From: an uncultured Eubacteriales bacterium
GTDB lineage: Bacteria > Bacillota > Clostridia > Oscillospirales > Acutalibacteraceae
Assembly (NCBI GenBank): GCA_934408795.1
Contig: CAKRVQ010000050.1
Span: forward strand, 1-7,366
Direction: 5' to 3'
DNA: 7,366 nt
Part shown: positions 5,312 to 7,366 of the stretch, in pieces
Layout of the letters: each line of letters begins with the position of its first letter
How positions within the stretch are numbered: the first letter of the stretch is position 1
The notes under the pieces: generated by a model
The model's input: only the letters and a program-made list of their open reading frames with translations
Databases searched by the model: none
Told to the model about the DNA's origin: nothing
Position numbers and translations under genes: made by a program

Positions 5312-5971
5312 ATGCAGCATGATATTATTAATGCCATAAACAAAAGGAAAATAATAGCGATTGTGCGCGGCGTGGAGTTTAAAAAACTTATTCCGCTTGC
5401 AGAGGCACTTTATAACGGCGGCATACGGCTTGTGGAGATCACATACAGTGCGGACGGGAGCGTTTCGGATGAGGAGACTTCACGCGCTATTGACGCACTT
5501 GTGCGTGAATTTGACGGCAGGATGTACATAGGCGCCGGAACGGTTCTGACTCGGGAGCAGGTCAAAAGGACATATGATGCCGGAGGGGGATTTATAATTT
5601 CCCCCAATACAGATGACGAAGTTATAAGATATACAAAGGAGCTTGGCATGGTTTCAATTCCGGGCGCGCTGACGCCGAGCGAGGCAGAGGCGGCAAATCG
5701 TGCCGGGGCGGATTTTGTGAAGATATTCCCGGTCACAAGCATGGGAGCAGGCTATGTATATGCGATGGCCGCCCCGCTGTCGCATATACGATTTTTAGCC
5801 GTAGGGGGAATAACTCCGGAGAATATCGGCGAATACCTGACTGCAGGAGTGTGCGGATTCGGAATCGGGGCGAGTATTATAAATAAGGAATATATTGCTG
5901 AGGACAATTTCGAAAAGATAACCGCATCGGCAAAGAAATATGTTAAGGCGGTGAACGGTGAAACGGAGGAA
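5312..5971 (+). CDS. eda: 2-dehydro-3-deoxy-phosphogluconate / phosphogalactonate aldolase
   Basis: This cytoplasmic class I aldolase cleaves KDPG (or KDPGal) to pyruvate and glyceraldehyde-3-phosphate, and is expected to be a trimer of TIM barrels. Numbered from M1 of the 220-aa form, it has the family's active-site Glu42 (VEITY), GAGTVLT (74-80), ISPNT (96-100), PGALTPSE (118-125), the Schiff-base Lys137 (FVKIFP) and the phosphate-site GG (165-166, LAVGGI). Its length matches the family at 200-220 aa. ATG 5312 is chosen because GGGAGG (5298-5303) lies 8 nt upstream; a GTG at 5303 overlaps that ribosome binding site and is not usable. The stop codon is at 5972-5974. It is followed after 3 nt by the 2-keto-3-deoxygalactonokinase gene, so the substrate here may be KDPGal rather than KDPG. 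That choice cannot be read from the sequence. Confidence 0.9.
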
Positions 5972-5977
5972 TAACAT

Positions 5978-6880
5978 TTGTATATAACGATTGACGGAGG
6001 AACTTCGAACACCAGAATTTATACTGTGGACAATGGAAAAGCCGAGCTTTTGGCAAGGACTGCGGTCGGGGCGCATGATCCGAACGGGCTGAGGGAGTTT
6101 TTGAAGAAAAATATTGCTCGTGTTGACAGCTGCAGAATCGATGCGATAATCGCGTCGGGAATGATTACAAGCAGCCGCGGGCTGCTCGATCTGGAACATA
6201 CGGAGGCTCCGGCAGGTCTTGCGGAGCTTCATTCCGCCATGCGGACGGCGGCTTTTGACGATATAAGTTCCGTGCCGATTACATTTATTCCCGGAGTGAA
6301 GATCACCTCTGACGAAATAGGGCACGCAGATATAATGCGCGGAGAGGAAACCGAGCTGATGGGATTGTGTGAGATTGCGACGGATACTGCCTATGTTTTG
6401 CCGGGAACACATTCAAAGTGTATCGTGACCGACTGCCGCGGTCGGATATGTGATTTTTTCACAATGCTGACCGGTGAAATACTCTGCGCAATTAAAAACA
6501 GCACGATCGTTGGCGAAAGCTTTGAATTTTTTGACAATGCCGATGAAAGGTGCCTGTCGGCAGGCTTTGAATTTGCAGCGGAAAACGGGATAAACGAAGC
6601 GCTTTTCAAGTGCCGCACAATGGATATATTACTTAAGAGAACTCGAAGGGAAATTTATAGCTTTTGCTTGGGTGCTGTTCTGTCGGGTGAATTGAGCAGA
6701 ATAGCGAAAATCGATGTTAAGAATTTTGTGTTCGGCGGCAAACGCGTTCTGCGCGTTCCGGAGAGCTTTTTGTTTGAAAAATATTTCGGAAAAAATGTGA
6801 TATGCCTTGATGACGCTGCGTGCGATAATGCCGCAGCCCTGGGCGCAGTTAAAATATATGAGTGCGAGATAAAGGGATAG
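5978..6880 (+). CDS. dgoK: 2-dehydro-3-deoxygalactonokinase
   Basis: This 300-aa cytoplasmic sugar-acid kinase of the DgoK family phosphorylates 2-keto-3-deoxygalactonate with ATP to give KDPGal, the substrate of the aldolase encoded just before it. The N-terminal phosphate loop of the ASKHA fold is YITIDGGTSNTRIY (2-15). The DgoK signature MRGEET is at 120-125, LPGTHSK at 141-147 and MLTGE at 163-167. A C-terminal FGGKRVLR (252-259) and AALGAV (286-291) complete the nucleotide fold. Length is normal for the family. The start is a TTG at 5978, with GGAGG (5965-5969) 8 nt upstream; no ATG gives a better fit, and the phosphate loop starts at residue 2. It is 3 nt from the aldolase stop and probably coupled to it. 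The pathway may be D-galactonate, or 3,6-anhydrogalactose from algal galactans, which also passes through KDPGal. Confidence 0.9.
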   Translation: MYITIDGGTSNTRIYTVDNGKAELLARTAVGAHDPNGLREFLKKNIARVDSCRIDAIIASGMITSSRGLLDLEHTEAPAGLAELHSAMRTAAFDDISSVPITFIPGVKITSDEIGHADIMRGEETELMGLCEIATDTAYVLPGTHSKCIVTDCRGRICDFFTMLTGEILCAIKNSTIVGESFEFFDNADERCLSAGFEFAAENGINEALFKCRTMDILLKRTRREIYSFCLGAVLSGELSRIAKIDVKNFVFGGKRVLRVPESFLFEKYFGKNVICLDDAACDNAAALGAVKIYECEIKG

Positions 6881-6883
6881 AAT

Positions 6884-7366
6884 ATGGAAAAATTATACAA
6901 TAACATTATTATGCCGGATGAACTTGGTATTGTTGATTCGGAAAATATATACTATTTAAAAAATCCTCCTGAGGTCATTGACATATCGGTCGGACGACAG
7001 CTTTTTGTTGATGATTTTTTGATTGAGGAAACGGATTTAAAACCAGAATATCACAAGGCTGAAAAATATCATGGCAATCCGATATTATATCCTCAAATGC
7101 CGTGGGAAACCGACGGTGCACCGGTAGCCTGCCCCAAAAGCGGCGGCGTATGGTACGATGAGGAGGACAGGAAATTCAAAATGTGGTACGAGGCTGCATG
7201 GCTCAAAAATATGTGCTATGCAGAGTCCGGGGATGGTATAAACTGGCTGCGCCCAAAGCTGGATAGCGAGGGAACAAACAAAATCCTTAAATACGATGGC
7301 TTTGAATTAGATAATCTCGGTAAATTCGGGGTCGATTATCTGCGGCCGGATTCTACAACCGTATTC
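6884..7366 (+). CDS. Beta-propeller glycosidase-like protein (partial, runs off the right edge)
   Basis: The first 161 residues of this protein are present, with no stop. AGGGA (6873-6877) lies 6 nt before ATG 6884, a modest ribosome binding site 3 nt after the kinase stop. The sequence carries hallmarks of the GH43/GH32-like five-bladed beta-propeller superfamily: RQLFVDDFLIEET (38-50), NPIL (65-68), GGVWYDEEDRKFKMWY (87-102), CYAESGDGINW (111-121) and DSTTV (156-160). Members of this group are often annotated only as hypothetical or GH32-like. No signal peptide is seen, so it is probably cytoplasmic and would act on an imported sugar or oligosaccharide. The exact family, catalytic acids and substrate cannot be settled from this fragment. 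Its place after aldolase and kinase suggests it feeds the same pathway. Confidence 0.72.
   Translation, partial: MEKLYNNIIMPDELGIVDSENIYYLKNPPEVIDISVGRQLFVDDFLIEETDLKPEYHKAEKYHGNPILYPQMPWETDGAPVACPKSGGVWYDEEDRKFKMWYEAAWLKNMCYAESGDGINWLRPKLDSEGTNKILKYDGFELDNLGKFGVDYLRPDSTTVF

Noticed and set aside
5795..6412. 205-codon minus-strand frame opposite the kinase
   Set aside because: It lies antisense to a well-supported dgoK gene, shows no domain and has no ribosome binding site that I can see.

Overview
The window looks like a piece of a Gram-positive, anaerobic Clostridia chromosome, probably of the Ruminococcaceae/Oscillospiraceae type found in the gut. The reasons are strong AGGAG-type ribosome binding sites, GTG and TTG starts, an SH3b plus glucosaminidase wall hydrolase, cadherin-like beta-sandwich domains, a dockerin/cohesin pair, and a KDPG aldolase sequence style common in gut Firmicutes. 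This placement is inference from protein style; no rRNA or other marker gene is present.

Layout. Positions 1-293 hold no gene that can be supported, but contain a good extended -10 promoter (137-165) and a leader of about 120 nt able to fold (193-264). Positions 294-4175 are a two-gene operon on the plus strand. The first gene encodes a secreted SH3b/GH73-like endo-beta-N-acetylglucosaminidase with a C-terminal type I dockerin. The second, 3 nt downstream, encodes a secreted protein with an N-terminal cohesin-like domain, a cadherin-like domain, a Ser-rich linker, a membrane-proximal beta domain, one transmembrane helix and an acidic cytoplasmic tail. A bidirectional terminator (4358-4402) closes the operon, followed by a complex GC-rich hairpin element (4427-4514).

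Positions 4535-5155 are a minus-strand zone of short regulator-like genes. One is a half-length TetR-type protein (105 aa) whose own intrinsic terminator lies before its stop codon. The other is a 53-aa protein with a good RBS and its own terminator, which may be the remnant of an AraC-type sensor domain. Both look truncated, so this stretch may be decaying.

Positions 5312-7366 form a second plus-strand operon: a KDPG/KDPGal aldolase (eda type), a 2-dehydro-3-deoxygalactonokinase (dgoK), and the first 161 residues of a five-bladed beta-propeller glycosidase-like protein that runs off the window. The kinase and aldolase would convert 2-keto-3-deoxy-galactonate to pyruvate and glyceraldehyde-3-phosphate. 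The propeller protein may release or process the parent sugar.

The most interesting reading is that the first operon is a self-contained cohesin/dockerin system. In it a peptidoglycan hydrolase, rather than a cellulase, would be docked onto a membrane-anchored partner made from the same mRNA. This rests on domain recognition by eye and has not been tested by search or structure prediction.
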